Of a DNA stretch of 64,000 nt, positions 51,441 through 60,557 are shown piece by piece. The position numbers and the translations under genes are program-made. The stretch spans positions 68,316 through 132,315 of the forward strand of contig JANNRJ010000001.1 in assembly GCA_031401235.1 (NCBI GenBank), written 5' to 3'. Every line of letters begins with the position of its first letter. The first letter of the stretch is position 1. Origin of the DNA: UBA3006 sp031401235 (lineage in GTDB: Bacteria > Actinomycetota > Acidimicrobiia > Acidimicrobiales > Ilumatobacteraceae). The notes below the pieces were generated by a model. It was given only the letters and a program-made list of their open reading frames with translations. It had not been told where the DNA came from and did no database searches.

Positions 51441-52211
51441 TTACCCGTAGACCCATACCTGAGTGTTTCGAGGCAGTAGGTCGAGATCCCAGATCATGTC
51501 CATTGCTGAGATGCTCACGCGAACACACCCGTGAGATGCCGGGTATGCCGGAACAATGTATGAACCGTGAATTGCGATTCCACCGATGAAATATTTCGGC
51601 CGATAAATCTGACCGAGATCGCCCACCCACCAGCCATCAGGGCGCTCGCGATTGATCTTGAACTTGCCCACGGGGGTAATTGCCTTTCCGGATATCAGTA
51701 CCCCGGGTGAGTTGCCATCGGGTTCGGTGTATTCGCGATCGTCTCCAGTTGACGCATTAAGAACGAATACGGTCTCGCCGTCGCGAACGAGAAACACCAG
51801 TTGTCTCTCCTTGTCAACTTCGGCCAAACTTCCGTCGCTCGATATTGCTTGCGGGCGTATTTTCTGTCGATCTAGAAGCCAAGCCGTGGCGTCGTTGATA
51901 CTCCCGGTCGGGTGGAGTTGGTAATACTTCTGAAATGCCATAACCGCTTGGCGAGTCGTGGTGTCATATGTGCCATTTACGCTGGCCAACCAGAATCCGA
52001 GATCGATGAGCTTTTGTTGCGCTGCTTTGGTGCTCAACCCGCTTCGCTGATTGACCGCGGAGATACCCGTTTCCACCATTACCGTCGTCGTCGTTACCGG
52101 AGTGCTCGTACTAGTCGAGGCAATGGTTTGGGCTTGCGACCACTGGCCACATCCGACCAAAAATATTGCTGTCAGCGTAATCGCACTGGAACGAAGGAGA
52201 ATGCGGTGCAT
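51441..52211 (-). CDS. Secreted L,D-transpeptidase (YkuD) lipoprotein
   Basis: The 256 residues have a lipobox LVGC after a hydrophobic signal, a Thr/Ser-rich linker, a peptidoglycan-binding-1 domain (LSTKAAQQKLIDLGFWLASV) and a YkuD domain with the active site HGSYIVPAYPASHGCVRVS, nucleophile Cys about residue 229. It would form 3-3 cross-links between meso-diaminopimelate residues or attach proteins to the wall. ATG 52211 is preferred over an upstream non-ATG codon. It converges with the NamH-like gene and starts 3 bases after the 2OG-oxygenase stop. Confidence 0.92.
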   Translation of the reverse strand: MHRILLRSSAITLTAIFLVGCGQWSQAQTIASTSTSTPVTTTTVMVETGISAVNQRSGLSTKAAQQKLIDLGFWLASVNGTYDTTTRQAVMAFQKYYQLHPTGSINDATAWLLDRQKIRPQAISSDGSLAEVDKERQLVFLVRDGETVFVLNASTGDDREYTEPDGNSPGVLISGKAITPVGKFKINRERPDGWWVGDLGQIYRPKYFIGGIAIHGSYIVPAYPASHGCVRVSISAMDMIWDLDLLPRNTQVWVYG

Positions 52212-52213
52212 AA

Positions 52214-52834
52214 TCAGTGGACAGTGAGCGGTAACTCGCACCAAATGGTGAGGCTATATTTCACGCCCCTTGTAATCGGTGTGCTTCTATGAGGGTGAGT
52301 TACCAAACTGGGCCATGCCAATAGCGTACCTACAGGTAGAGACGAGTTGGTGACGTGTTGTCTCGGAAACTCAAGTTCTGCGCCTTCGTAGTCATCGTTT
52401 AGTTTCACGCTTGCTGACACCTGGGCAACATCATGGTGTAGACGCAGTTCCTCTTGTTCTCCCGACTTGTACTTGATGATAAATGCATCATTGATGCCGT
52501 GATAGTCAATGAGCGGCCAATGTTGGCGGAGTTGCGGCCACACTCGCTCACCAATGTCTTGCTGAACCGCCTCAAACAGTCGCGGACTTATTACAGCCAG
52601 TGACATCTCGTGACCGGGTACGGGATCACCTACTTGAGCATCAAAACCACCGACCGCTTCGGCGGCACGAATGATTGCCTGACAAAATTTGGGATTCCAA
52701 AACGGAATCACGTAAAGATCGTCGCCCAATTCAGTACAACCGGTACGCTCGTCCGCTGCGTCGGCATAGCCGAGTACTCGCTGTAAATCATCAAACTGCT
52801 GAGCCATCTCCTCCATCGTGACACGCCACAGCAT
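52214..52834 (-). CDS. 2-oxoglutarate/Fe(II)-dependent oxygenase (lysyl-hydroxylase-like)
   Basis: The 206-residue protein has the double-stranded beta-helix iron site: His-x-Asp in LRLHHDVAQVS, the distal His in WPSLVTHPHRSTP and Arg in ITRGVKYSLTIW for 2-oxoglutarate. The VSASVKLNDDYEGAELEF strand resembles procollagen lysyl hydroxylase and phytanoyl-like relatives. The substrate is unknown. Internal ATGs at 52816 and 52807 are possible starts, because GGAGGAG lies between them. It is tightly followed by the L,D-transpeptidase gene. Confidence 0.85.
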   Translation of the reverse strand: MLWRVTMEEMAQQFDDLQRVLGYADAADERTGCTELGDDLYVIPFWNPKFCQAIIRAAEAVGGFDAQVGDPVPGHEMSLAVISPRLFEAVQQDIGERVWPQLRQHWPLIDYHGINDAFIIKYKSGEQEELRLHHDVAQVSASVKLNDDYEGAELEFPRQHVTNSSLPVGTLLAWPSLVTHPHRSTPITRGVKYSLTIWCELPLTVH

Positions 52835-52885
52835 TTGATTTCGCGCATCACTTGCTAGATATCGCTGGCAGTAGGCTTTATCCTC

Positions 52886-54076
52886 ATGCGCAGTAACAAC
52901 TCCAGTATTCCCGAGATCGATCTGCGCTCCGTGCGAGATGCATTGATATTGCGCTGGTGGATTATCCCATTGGTAATGCTTCTAAGTGTTGGCTTTCTGT
53001 TTGCCAATGAGTCTGATTTGCAAACATCCCCTGCCTACGTCCAGATATCTCGTACCTACGAGGCGCGAGATGAATCCTCCGTGTTAACTGTCGCCGGAAT
53101 TGATCCGGCATCGATCATTCCCTACCCAAGTTTTGATAACCAATTAATTGTTCTGCAAACTCCTGAGTCACGCCAGAAAATCGCCGCAAGCATCAACGCT
53201 GAAACATCGGTGTCGGTGAGTCGATCGGAACAAACATTTTCACTCCTTGACACCATCGAAGGTGAAGGGAAAAAACGATTCACCTTTCTCAGCGTTGGAA
53301 CCCCTGCGTACTCATTTGCTTGTGCCGCGCCAACCGTTGACGAGTGCGAAGTCGCTCTTGATGCCTACGTTGCGGAAGTTTCATTACTTCGTGCCCAGAG
53401 TATTCAACAAGGGTTTGAACGTGCCGAAAAACTTATGAATGCACTTATTGGAAGTTCTCAAAGCGAGAATCCGTCATTGATAATCAAACAGCAAGCGTTG
53501 GCAACTGGAAAATCGTTGGTTACGGGTGAAATGGCGCTCATTTCAACGACTTCAGAAAATATCGGACCAACGGTTGGCACAGTCAATGCATCAACTTATG
53601 TATTCGGGCTCGGTGTAGGTGCACTTCTCGGTTTGCTGGTTGTGTTGCAACTGTCGGTGACAGATAAGAGAATTCGGTCAAAACGAAGGCTAACTGCTTT
53701 AGTCGGCGAGGAATTCAATCTCGGCACCTTACGACTTAACCGGGAAGATTCAAGTTCGCAGCATGTCGCCGCTGTCTTAGTGCACCAAGCCGCGTTACAT
53801 GGTGCGACAATTATTCGCCTACTTCCAATTGGTGACGGCAGTATTGATTCAACTTCCACGGCCCTGACCGAGGCTCTGCGAGGGCATCCGATAGTCGTCG
53901 CTGCAATGAAAAATGTGGATCACCTCACAACAACCGAATTGCTGCCTCCACCTCAGTCAGTCGTCGTGCTAGTGGCAGATACGCACTCAAGTCGGACTGA
54001 CGATCTTGAGAAGGTATGGACAATTGTTGAACATGCGGGCAACACGATTGCTGGCATCATTCTTGTCCAGCACTAA
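52886..54076 (+). CDS. Wzz-like polysaccharide co-polymerase with degenerate C-terminal kinase-like domain
   Basis: The 396-residue protein has an N-terminal helix (WWIIPLVMLLSVGFLFAN), a periplasmic-type alpha/beta region of about 190 residues, a second helix (VFGLGVGALLGLLVVLQLSV) and a 140-residue cytoplasmic part. This layout matches polysaccharide co-polymerases fused to BY-kinases (CapA/CapB, Wzc). Walker A and B lysines are absent, so it is probably a pseudo-kinase partner. It lies 15 bases before the EpsC-like gene and likely sets chain length in the surface polysaccharide locus. Confidence 0.7.
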   Translation: MRSNNSSIPEIDLRSVRDALILRWWIIPLVMLLSVGFLFANESDLQTSPAYVQISRTYEARDESSVLTVAGIDPASIIPYPSFDNQLIVLQTPESRQKIAASINAETSVSVSRSEQTFSLLDTIEGEGKKRFTFLSVGTPAYSFACAAPTVDECEVALDAYVAEVSLLRAQSIQQGFERAEKLMNALIGSSQSENPSLIIKQQALATGKSLVTGEMALISTTSENIGPTVGTVNASTYVFGLGVGALLGLLVVLQLSVTDKRIRSKRRLTALVGEEFNLGTLRLNREDSSSQHVAAVLVHQAALHGATIIRLLPIGDGSIDSTSTALTEALRGHPIVVAAMKNVDHLTTTELLPPPQSVVVLVADTHSSRTDDLEKVWTIVEHAGNTIAGIILVQH

Positions 54077-54091
54077 CCGTAGAATGTCACG

Positions 54092-55933
54092 ATGGCAGTA
54101 GGTCGGGCTCGCCTCAGCGAAGTTGCTGAGCGCTTTGTTGGTTCATCTACCTTCGCCCGCACTTCGGCAGTACTCCAGTTTCTCCTCGATATCGTTTCCT
54201 GGTCGGTGGCGGCGATTGTCGCCTCATACGCCCGGTTTGTCTATCAGGGACACATTGACCCGTATGGAGCGACCAAAGACTCTATTTTTCGAATACTGCC
54301 AGCGGTTATCCTTGTTCAGGCGGCCATTGGGTTTTTAGTTGGTATTTACCGACGACGTTGGCGTTACGGCAGTTTTGATGAGGTTGCTGGACTCATTTTG
54401 ACTTCGACCCTGACAACATTTGCCCTCCTTATGTTGCGTTTTTTCGACTTTTCAAACAACCCGTTTCCGCGCAGCGTGATTGCCGTCGCCGGAATCGCTG
54501 GATTGTTCCTCACCGCCGGTAACCGTTATGTCTGGCGGTACGTTCGAGAACAACTTCGACGTCCGACTGCTGATACGGCGGCGAAAATCATCATTTATGG
54601 CGCGGGCGAAGGCGGCATTCAAGTCGTTAATACTCTGCTTCGCAACCCGAGTTCACCCTATTTGCCGGTCGCTTTTCTTGATGACAATGAACACACGCAT
54701 CGATTGAGCATCTCTGGAATTCCTGTTTTAGGGGGGCGGGAATCACTTGCCGAAGCCCGAGGGAAAACTGGCGCCAATATTTTGCTCATTGCTATACCCA
54801 GTGCTGATTCACATCTCATCAACGACATCGCATCACTCGCCAGAGGGCTCAATATGGAGGTGAAAGTCCTTCCGGCGGTTCAAGACTTTAATGAGCGACC
54901 ATTCGACACTGCCGATATTCGAGATCTCACCGACGAAGACTTGCTTGGACGACATCGAGTACATATCGACCTTCAGCAGATTTCTGAGTACCTCGTAAAT
55001 CGTCGGGTCATGGTTACCGGGGCTGGCGGAAGTATCGGTAGCGAACTGTGTCGCCAATTGACTCGATTCAATCCTGCCGAACTGATCATGCTTGACCGCG
55101 ATGAAAGCGCACTTCACGAAGTACAACTTTCAATTTATGGACGAGCACTATTGGACACGCCCCAGACCGTGCTTGCCGATCTTCGAGACGTAGAAACAAT
55201 TAATCACATCTTCGATACTCGCCGACCAGAAGTAGTTTTTCATGCTGCGGCCCTGAAGCACCTTCCACTGCTCGAGCGATACCCAAATGAGGCCTACCAA
55301 ACGAATGTGCTGGGCACTCAAACACTCTTGCAAGCCGCGCAACGGAACCATGTCGGCGTGTTCGTCAATATCTCCACTGACAAAGCAGCAAACCCGACCA
55401 GCGTCCTTGGATATTCGAAGCGACTTGCCGAGCGACTTACCGCCGACTTTGCCTTTTCCGCCCCACCGGGAAAATTCATTTCCGTCCGTTTCGGCAACGT
55501 TCTCGGTTCACGTGGCAGCGTACTTACCTCGTTTCGCGATCAAATAGCCAAAGGTGGACCGGTGACGGTGACTCATCGCGGTGTCACTCGATATTTCATG
55601 ACTATTTCCGAAGCGGTCCAGTTAGTTATTCAAGCAGGTGCTATCGGTCGTACTGGTGAAGTGCTGGTTCTAGACATGGGAGAACCTGTCAGCATCTACG
55701 ATGTTGCATCTCAACTTGTTAAAAACTCGGGTAAAGATGTTCGAATTGAAGTTGTCGGATTAAGGGTTGGCGAGAAGGTCCACGAAGAGCTGTTCGGCGA
55801 TGGAGAATTGGATGAGCGACCTTCGCATCCATTGATTTCTCAAGTTGCGGTCAAACCAATTAGTCAAAGTGGACTTCGCCAAGCCCCTGACGACGCGAAA
55901 AACTTTATGCTGTCGCTTCTTGAAGAGCAATAG
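54092..55933 (+). CDS. Membrane NDP-sugar 4,6-dehydratase/epimerase (FlaA1/EpsC/CapD type)
   Basis: The 613 residues contain four N-terminal helices, a CoA-binding-like Rossmann domain (KIIIYGAGEGGIQVVNTLL) and an extended SDR domain with VMVTGAGGSIGSELCRQL, ADLRDVETINHIF, the STDKAANPTSVLGYSK catalytic region and a C-terminal EELFGDGE. Enzymes of this class usually convert UDP-GlcNAc to 4-keto-6-deoxy sugars in capsule or N-glycan pathways. It overlaps the convergent ligase gene by 29 bases. Confidence 0.93.
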   Translation: MAVGRARLSEVAERFVGSSTFARTSAVLQFLLDIVSWSVAAIVASYARFVYQGHIDPYGATKDSIFRILPAVILVQAAIGFLVGIYRRRWRYGSFDEVAGLILTSTLTTFALLMLRFFDFSNNPFPRSVIAVAGIAGLFLTAGNRYVWRYVREQLRRPTADTAAKIIIYGAGEGGIQVVNTLLRNPSSPYLPVAFLDDNEHTHRLSISGIPVLGGRESLAEARGKTGANILLIAIPSADSHLINDIASLARGLNMEVKVLPAVQDFNERPFDTADIRDLTDEDLLGRHRVHIDLQQISEYLVNRRVMVTGAGGSIGSELCRQLTRFNPAELIMLDRDESALHEVQLSIYGRALLDTPQTVLADLRDVETINHIFDTRRPEVVFHAAALKHLPLLERYPNEAYQTNVLGTQTLLQAAQRNHVGVFVNISTDKAANPTSVLGYSKRLAERLTADFAFSAPPGKFISVRFGNVLGSRGSVLTSFRDQIAKGGPVTVTHRGVTRYFMTISEAVQLVIQAGAIGRTGEVLVLDMGEPVSIYDVASQLVKNSGKDVRIEVVGLRVGEKVHEELFGDGELDERPSHPLISQVAVKPISQSGLRQAPDDAKNFMLSLLEEQ

Positions 55934-57218
55934 CAGAACCGGCCTTCCGTTCGACCGTTGATTCGTTGCATCCAATGACGGAAGCGACAAGTAACAACCA
56001 CAAGAAGTGATTGCCATTGACAAAACTCTCCTGTGTCGAGGCCAATAAGACAAAGAACACAATCGAATACGACCATTGGCCTGCCGTCGACAACAAACTA
56101 CTTTCAATCTGCCAATAACCACCGTAAATCAAAACAAGCAAAAGCAACAATGCCCCGATCATCCCGCCACCAAGCAAAACATCGATAAATGAACTGTGTG
56201 AAAACTGAGCACCCTCAACCGTCCACCACAAGTCACGTTTCAGAAAGACCGACGATTTCCATGCCGACATCCACCCCCAACCGATGATCGGACGCTCTAA
56301 AAAACCTGTCCAGCCGTAGTGCCAAATCGCAGCTCGGCCGTTGAAAAAGTCTTCCTCGTCGAGCCACCGCAAAATTGTGGATTGGAATTTGAAGAGAATC
56401 CATGTACCAAAGCTGGCCCCGACAACGAATGCGGAATACACATAGCGACGAATCTGATCCATCGTCAAAATTCCTCGGCGATGCATCAATCGAATCACTG
56501 CCCAACACGTCCAAACCAGACCAAACGCAACGACGGCACCAACAGAAGTGCTTGACCGAGTGCGAGATAACACGTATCCATCAAGCAGCGCAACATCAAT
56601 GAGAACGAATCCGAGCGCCGGCCACCATTGTTTAGTTCTTCGAGAAACCACAACCCACAACAATCCCAATGACGCAATCATTCCCACCGCGGCGACCGGG
56701 GCAAGTGAATTTCGATTGAAATAGATGCCTGCCCAGTGTCCTTCAATGCTGATAGCAAATTCCCAATTTCGTTTCACCGCGATGTACGAGAAAATCACTC
56801 CGGGCTGCATCGCGATACACACCAAGAACATCTGTTGAATTGGTGAAAAACTTCGGGCCAAGTACAGGCCAGTGGCGGCGGTAACCAAAAGAACTGTGGC
56901 TTCGACAATCGTGTCTCGTCCAGAGGTCGCCCACAGAGTTGACAACCACATCCACGAAACAAAGCACGTCAACAACACAACGGGCGCTAAACGAAACCGA
57001 GAAGTTCGGATGCGGTATCCAAGCAACATCAAAGCTGGTATCTGTACTGCAATGAGTGAAAGTCGATACGTGTCATAAAGTGGCGTTGCCGACACCTGTG
57101 CACTTGCCAACCACAATTTGAACACTGGACCTTGGGTGAGCGCGGTAATCAACACAACGACATATGTGTATTCGATCCATTTAGTGGAACGTTTAAGCAC
57201 ATCTAGGGCACTTGACAT
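55905..57218 (-). CDS. O-antigen ligase / polymerase-family membrane protein
   Basis: The 437-residue protein has about eleven helices. It includes the WaaL-type loop motif HWAGIYFNRNSLAPVAAVG and a large extracytoplasmic loop near FLERPIIGWGWMSAW with HSSFIDVLLGGG, typical of ligases that join a glycan to a lipid or protein acceptor. The bacterium should lack LPS, so the acceptor is probably a lipid carrier, lipoglycan or S-layer/wall sugar. ATG 57218 (MSSALDVLKRS) is chosen. It overlaps the EpsC-like gene at the 3' ends by 29 bases. Confidence 0.85.
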   Translation of the reverse strand: MSSALDVLKRSTKWIEYTYVVVLITALTQGPVFKLWLASAQVSATPLYDTYRLSLIAVQIPALMLLGYRIRTSRFRLAPVVLLTCFVSWMWLSTLWATSGRDTIVEATVLLVTAATGLYLARSFSPIQQMFLVCIAMQPGVIFSYIAVKRNWEFAISIEGHWAGIYFNRNSLAPVAAVGMIASLGLLWVVVSRRTKQWWPALGFVLIDVALLDGYVLSRTRSSTSVGAVVAFGLVWTCWAVIRLMHRRGILTMDQIRRYVYSAFVVGASFGTWILFKFQSTILRWLDEEDFFNGRAAIWHYGWTGFLERPIIGWGWMSAWKSSVFLKRDLWWTVEGAQFSHSSFIDVLLGGGMIGALLLLLVLIYGGYWQIESSLLSTAGQWSYSIVFFVLLASTQESFVNGNHFLWLLLVASVIGCNESTVERKAGSAIALQEATA

Positions 57219-57300
57219 TATGGACAAATCTACTCGCACAGTGAATTTATGTTTGCAAGTTGTCGCAACGCGCCGAAAGGCAATAGATATGCTGATGTGA

Positions 57301-57669
57301 ATGACTTCATCGCCAGATGATCGAGATGAATTGATCAAAGAGCTCTTCGCTGAAGCTCATGGTTTGCGAATGAAAAATGAGCAGATCAGCCATTACACCG
57401 AGAGCAAAATCGCTGAACTTGTTAAGACCCGACGAGAACTTGTGCAGGTTCGTGGTGGAATCGAAGAAGTGGTCGAACAGCGCAACGCTTTGCAAGGACG
57501 ACTGAGTGCTCTCACTGACGAACATGACCAATTACTTCAGATGCAAGTTGTAATGACTGACCAGCGCGATCGACTACGGGTTCGTGTCGCCGAAATTGAG
57601 GCATCGAGGAGTTATCGGATTGGTCAGCGTCTGAGTAGGTTCGCCGCCAAATTTTCGTCATCTTCATAA
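57301..57669 (+). CDS. Coiled-coil protein with glycosyltransferase-like C-terminal tail
   Basis: The 122-residue protein is mostly a heptad-repeat coiled coil (about 20-95, for example QRNALQGRLSALTDEHDQL), then ASRSYRIGQRLSRFA. Motifs like SYRIGQ typically end large bacterial glycosyltransferases or rhamnan synthases, but no transferase domain is present. It may be a relic, or a small scaffold for the next gene, 4 bases downstream. Function is unknown. Confidence 0.6.
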   Translation: MTSSPDDRDELIKELFAEAHGLRMKNEQISHYTESKIAELVKTRRELVQVRGGIEEVVEQRNALQGRLSALTDEHDQLLQMQVVMTDQRDRLRVRVAEIEASRSYRIGQRLSRFAAKFSSSS

Positions 57670-57673
57670 CTTC

Positions 57674-58393
57674 ATGAATCAATACCCTGTCATCATTATC
57701 ACTCGCGATCGACTTGAATCGTTGCGCCAATTGGTGGAGTGGTTGGAGGGAATTGGGCAGGAAAACATTTGGTTCTGTGATAATGCGAGCACTTATCCAC
57801 CGCTCGTTGACTATCTCAATTCATCGCCGCATAACACACTTTTCAACGAGATCAACTTTGGGCATCGCGGGCCGTGGCTGAGCGGACTGGTAACCGAGTT
57901 GGGTCTTAATTCGTCTTTTATTGTTACCGACCCTGATGTTGTCCCGTGTAGCGAATGCCCAACGGATGTTTTGGACGTATTTGCGACAACTCTTACCAAT
58001 CATCCAGAAATTGACAAAGTTGGATTCAGTTTGCGGATTGATGACTTACCCGATCACTATGAGCACGCTGAAAATGTGCGGGTTTGGGAATCGCAGTTCT
58101 GGGTGAACACACATTCTTCCGGTTTCTATTTCGCTCCGATTGATACAACATTTGCCATGTATCGTCCGGGAGAGAATCATCAGAATGCTAAATCGCTACG
58201 CGCCGCCCCACCGTATGTGGCTCGACATGTGCCGTGGTACCAAGACTCGGCGAACCCAACCGAAGAGCTCACCTATTACCTTGAGCACGCCGACTCACTT
58301 ATTATCAATTGGGATCGCAAAGTTCTCCCCGCATCGCTACGTGCGCACTTAATTCAAATGACAGCACAGCATTCATCGGCTCAACGCAACTAA
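57674..58393 (+). CDS. Glycosyltransferase, GT2-like
   Basis: The 239 residues begin with a nucleotide-binding strand (MNQYPVIIITRDRLESLRQL), followed by WFCDNASTYPPLVDYL and the acidic DPDVVP triad acting as the DxD metal site. WVNTHSSGFYFAP and YRPGENHQNAKSLRAAP belong to a subfamily of small glycosyltransferases of unknown specificity. It lies between the coiled-coil gene and the Wzt-like ATPase and probably adds a sugar during surface polysaccharide assembly. Confidence 0.75.
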   Translation: MNQYPVIIITRDRLESLRQLVEWLEGIGQENIWFCDNASTYPPLVDYLNSSPHNTLFNEINFGHRGPWLSGLVTELGLNSSFIVTDPDVVPCSECPTDVLDVFATTLTNHPEIDKVGFSLRIDDLPDHYEHAENVRVWESQFWVNTHSSGFYFAPIDTTFAMYRPGENHQNAKSLRAAPPYVARHVPWYQDSANPTEELTYYLEHADSLIINWDRKVLPASLRAHLIQMTAQHSSAQRN

Positions 58394-58406
58394 GGTCGTA
58401 CGCGCA

Positions 58407-59600
58407 ATGGGTACCGCCGCAATCGTCGTTGATTCCGTGTCAAAAAACTTCCGGCTCTACCATGAACGCAATCGTTACATCAAGGCGGCGTTGCTTCGGG
58501 GTCGCCGTGCACGCTACGAAGAATTCTGGGCTCTCGAAGATGTTTCGTTTGATGTTGAGCACGGCGCAACTCTCGGAATAATTGGATCGAATGGTTCTGG
58601 CAAAAGCACGATGCTCAAATGCCTAACTGGTATCTATCATCCTGAAAAAGGAACCATCGCAATTGATGGGACGGTCGCCGCATTGCTTGAACTTGGTGCC
58701 GGATTTCATGTGGAACTTTCTGGCCGCGAAAATGTGTTTCTTAACGGCGCGATTCTGGGGATGTCCAAGAAGGATATTGAACGACAATTCGACAGCATCG
58801 TCGAATTTGCCGGCGTCGAGCGCTTTATCGACATCCCGGTGAAGGATTACTCCTCGGGAATGACTGTCCGGCTTGGTTTTTCCATTGCCGCCCATGTTGA
58901 GCCAGAAATTTTGCTCATCGATGAGATCCTTAGCGTTGGTGATCAGGCATTCCAGCGAAAGAGCAGTGAGAAAATTGAACAGTTTCGTCGAGAAGGTCGC
59001 ACAATTGTCGTGGTCAGCCACAGTTTGCCGGCAGTGCAACAATTGTGCAAAGAAGTCATCTGGTTGGAAAAAGGTCGCTTGAAACAACGTGGCCTAGCAG
59101 CCGATGTGATTGCCGCTTACACCGGCGGTAGCTACACCGAACACGCACTCAAAGACGCCAATTTGCGTGAACGATGGGGAACTGGTGACGCCCATTTCAC
59201 CTTGATTGAGCTGCGCAATGATTCTGGCCAGCCTGTGGACCGAATCGATACGAATGGCTTAGTGGTTGTCCATGGGGATCTCGCCCCTCGGTCACGCCTC
59301 ACCGCGCCAATTCTCAAAGCCACGATCTCCAAGTTGGATGGTGAAGTGGTGTGGTCCAGTACATCACAACGTCTTGCCCATCCGCTCCGCGCAGTGCATG
59401 AACCGCTATCTGTGTCAATTCATATTCCGGTATTACCGTTACTTGAGGGCACATACTTCCTCTCCATGGCGGTGACCGATTCAACAGGCACCACCGAATA
59501 TGACCATTGTCAAAACTGGGTCCGATTTGATGTTCATCAAATCGACTTATTTGAGGAAGGTGTCGTCACCATTCCCGCCACGTGGCAGGTGCACCGCTAG
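58407..59600 (+). CDS. Polysaccharide ABC transporter ATPase (Wzt/TagH-like)
   Basis: The 397 residues have an N-terminal ABC domain with Walker A GIIGSNGSGKSTMLKCL, the polysaccharide-exporter signature KDYSSGMTVRLGFSIAAHV, Walker B ILLIDEILSVGD and a C-terminal domain of about 150 residues (from around 250) like the carbohydrate-binding domain of Wzt, which recognises the end modification of the glycan. The partner permease is encoded by the next gene but on the opposite strand. Confidence 0.93.
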   Translation: MGTAAIVVDSVSKNFRLYHERNRYIKAALLRGRRARYEEFWALEDVSFDVEHGATLGIIGSNGSGKSTMLKCLTGIYHPEKGTIAIDGTVAALLELGAGFHVELSGRENVFLNGAILGMSKKDIERQFDSIVEFAGVERFIDIPVKDYSSGMTVRLGFSIAAHVEPEILLIDEILSVGDQAFQRKSSEKIEQFRREGRTIVVVSHSLPAVQQLCKEVIWLEKGRLKQRGLAADVIAAYTGGSYTEHALKDANLRERWGTGDAHFTLIELRNDSGQPVDRIDTNGLVVVHGDLAPRSRLTAPILKATISKLDGEVVWSSTSQRLAHPLRAVHEPLSVSIHIPVLPLLEGTYFLSMAVTDSTGTTEYDHCQNWVRFDVHQIDLFEEGVVTIPATWQVHR

Positions 59601-59616
59601 GTACTATGAATTTTGG

Positions 59617-60441
59617 CTACAACTCTTCAGCAATCCGGCGAGATAACTTCCCAAATAGGAACCAGCCGAAAATAAATGACGCAATAGAGGCGCCGACTAG
59701 GTATGCGATATTTCCCCACTCAGGTGAGCGGCCCGAATACAACATGAGTCGAAACGATTTAATGAACACCGCCATCGGATTCCAGTGAAGGATAAATTCG
59801 ATTAATGGGTACAGTTTTCCATTCAGTCGATCTGGTGTGTAGATGATCGGTGTGGCAAAAAACATCACCTGAATAACAATCGTCCACAGATATTTCAAGT
59901 CGCGAAAAAATACGGCGCTGGCGGCAAGAGCCAATGCGAACCCAGCCGCATATACGGCAAGAAGCAACATCAGTAAAAATGCGACGGGAACCCACGGGAG
60001 AATAGGACTACCGGCGATGAACAGGGCGATACACAAAATGGACATCTCAATACAGAACTGAACAAATGAAAAAATCACCTGAGCAAAGACAAGCGTCTCC
60101 CAAGCGAAGGCAACCTTGCGGACAAGTCCGGCATTACCCAACAACGACCCCATACCAAGATTGGTGACCAGGGAGAAAAATCCCCAAGGCAAGATTCCAG
60201 TTAATAGATAGAGCGCATACACCTTGATTCCGGATGGGTGGCCCACTGGAGCGGTGGCACCAAAAACGACGCCGAACACGAACCAATAAATGAGCATATT
60301 GGAAAGTGGATTGAGCATTGACCACGCCCAACCAAGGAATGACTTTCGATATCTCGAGCGCAATTCCCGTAATGTGAGATTCCACAACAGGTTTTTGGAA
60401 CGACGAATTTCGGTAAATTGATGCACGCTAGGTATCAACAC
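59617..60441 (-). CDS. Polysaccharide ABC transporter permease (Wzm/TagG-like)
   Basis: The 274-residue protein is an ABC-2 type permease with six helices. The N-terminal segment LTLRELRSRYRKSFLGWAWS is the typical coupling-helix region of Wzm/RfbA proteins. It should pair with the Wzt-like ATPase to export undecaprenyl-linked glycan. The start is GTG 60441 or GTG 60426. The gene converges with its partner, leaving 16 bases between the stops; in most such loci wzm and wzt lie in tandem on one strand. Confidence 0.92.
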   Translation of the reverse strand: MLIPSVHQFTEIRRSKNLLWNLTLRELRSRYRKSFLGWAWSMLNPLSNMLIYWFVFGVVFGATAPVGHPSGIKVYALYLLTGILPWGFFSLVTNLGMGSLLGNAGLVRKVAFAWETLVFAQVIFSFVQFCIEMSILCIALFIAGSPILPWVPVAFLLMLLLAVYAAGFALALAASAVFFRDLKYLWTIVIQVMFFATPIIYTPDRLNGKLYPLIEFILHWNPMAVFIKSFRLMLYSGRSPEWGNIAYLVGASIASFIFGWFLFGKLSRRIAEEL

Positions 60442-60557
60442 TAGCGAGCGCGGGCCTTAGGCGAGAGTGGACTTGAAATTGAGTTGAGTCATTCAGTTCG
60501 ACTTATTGCCCGATCGATGTTCGTAGTAGGATTTCACACATAAGTGGGAGAAAATTG

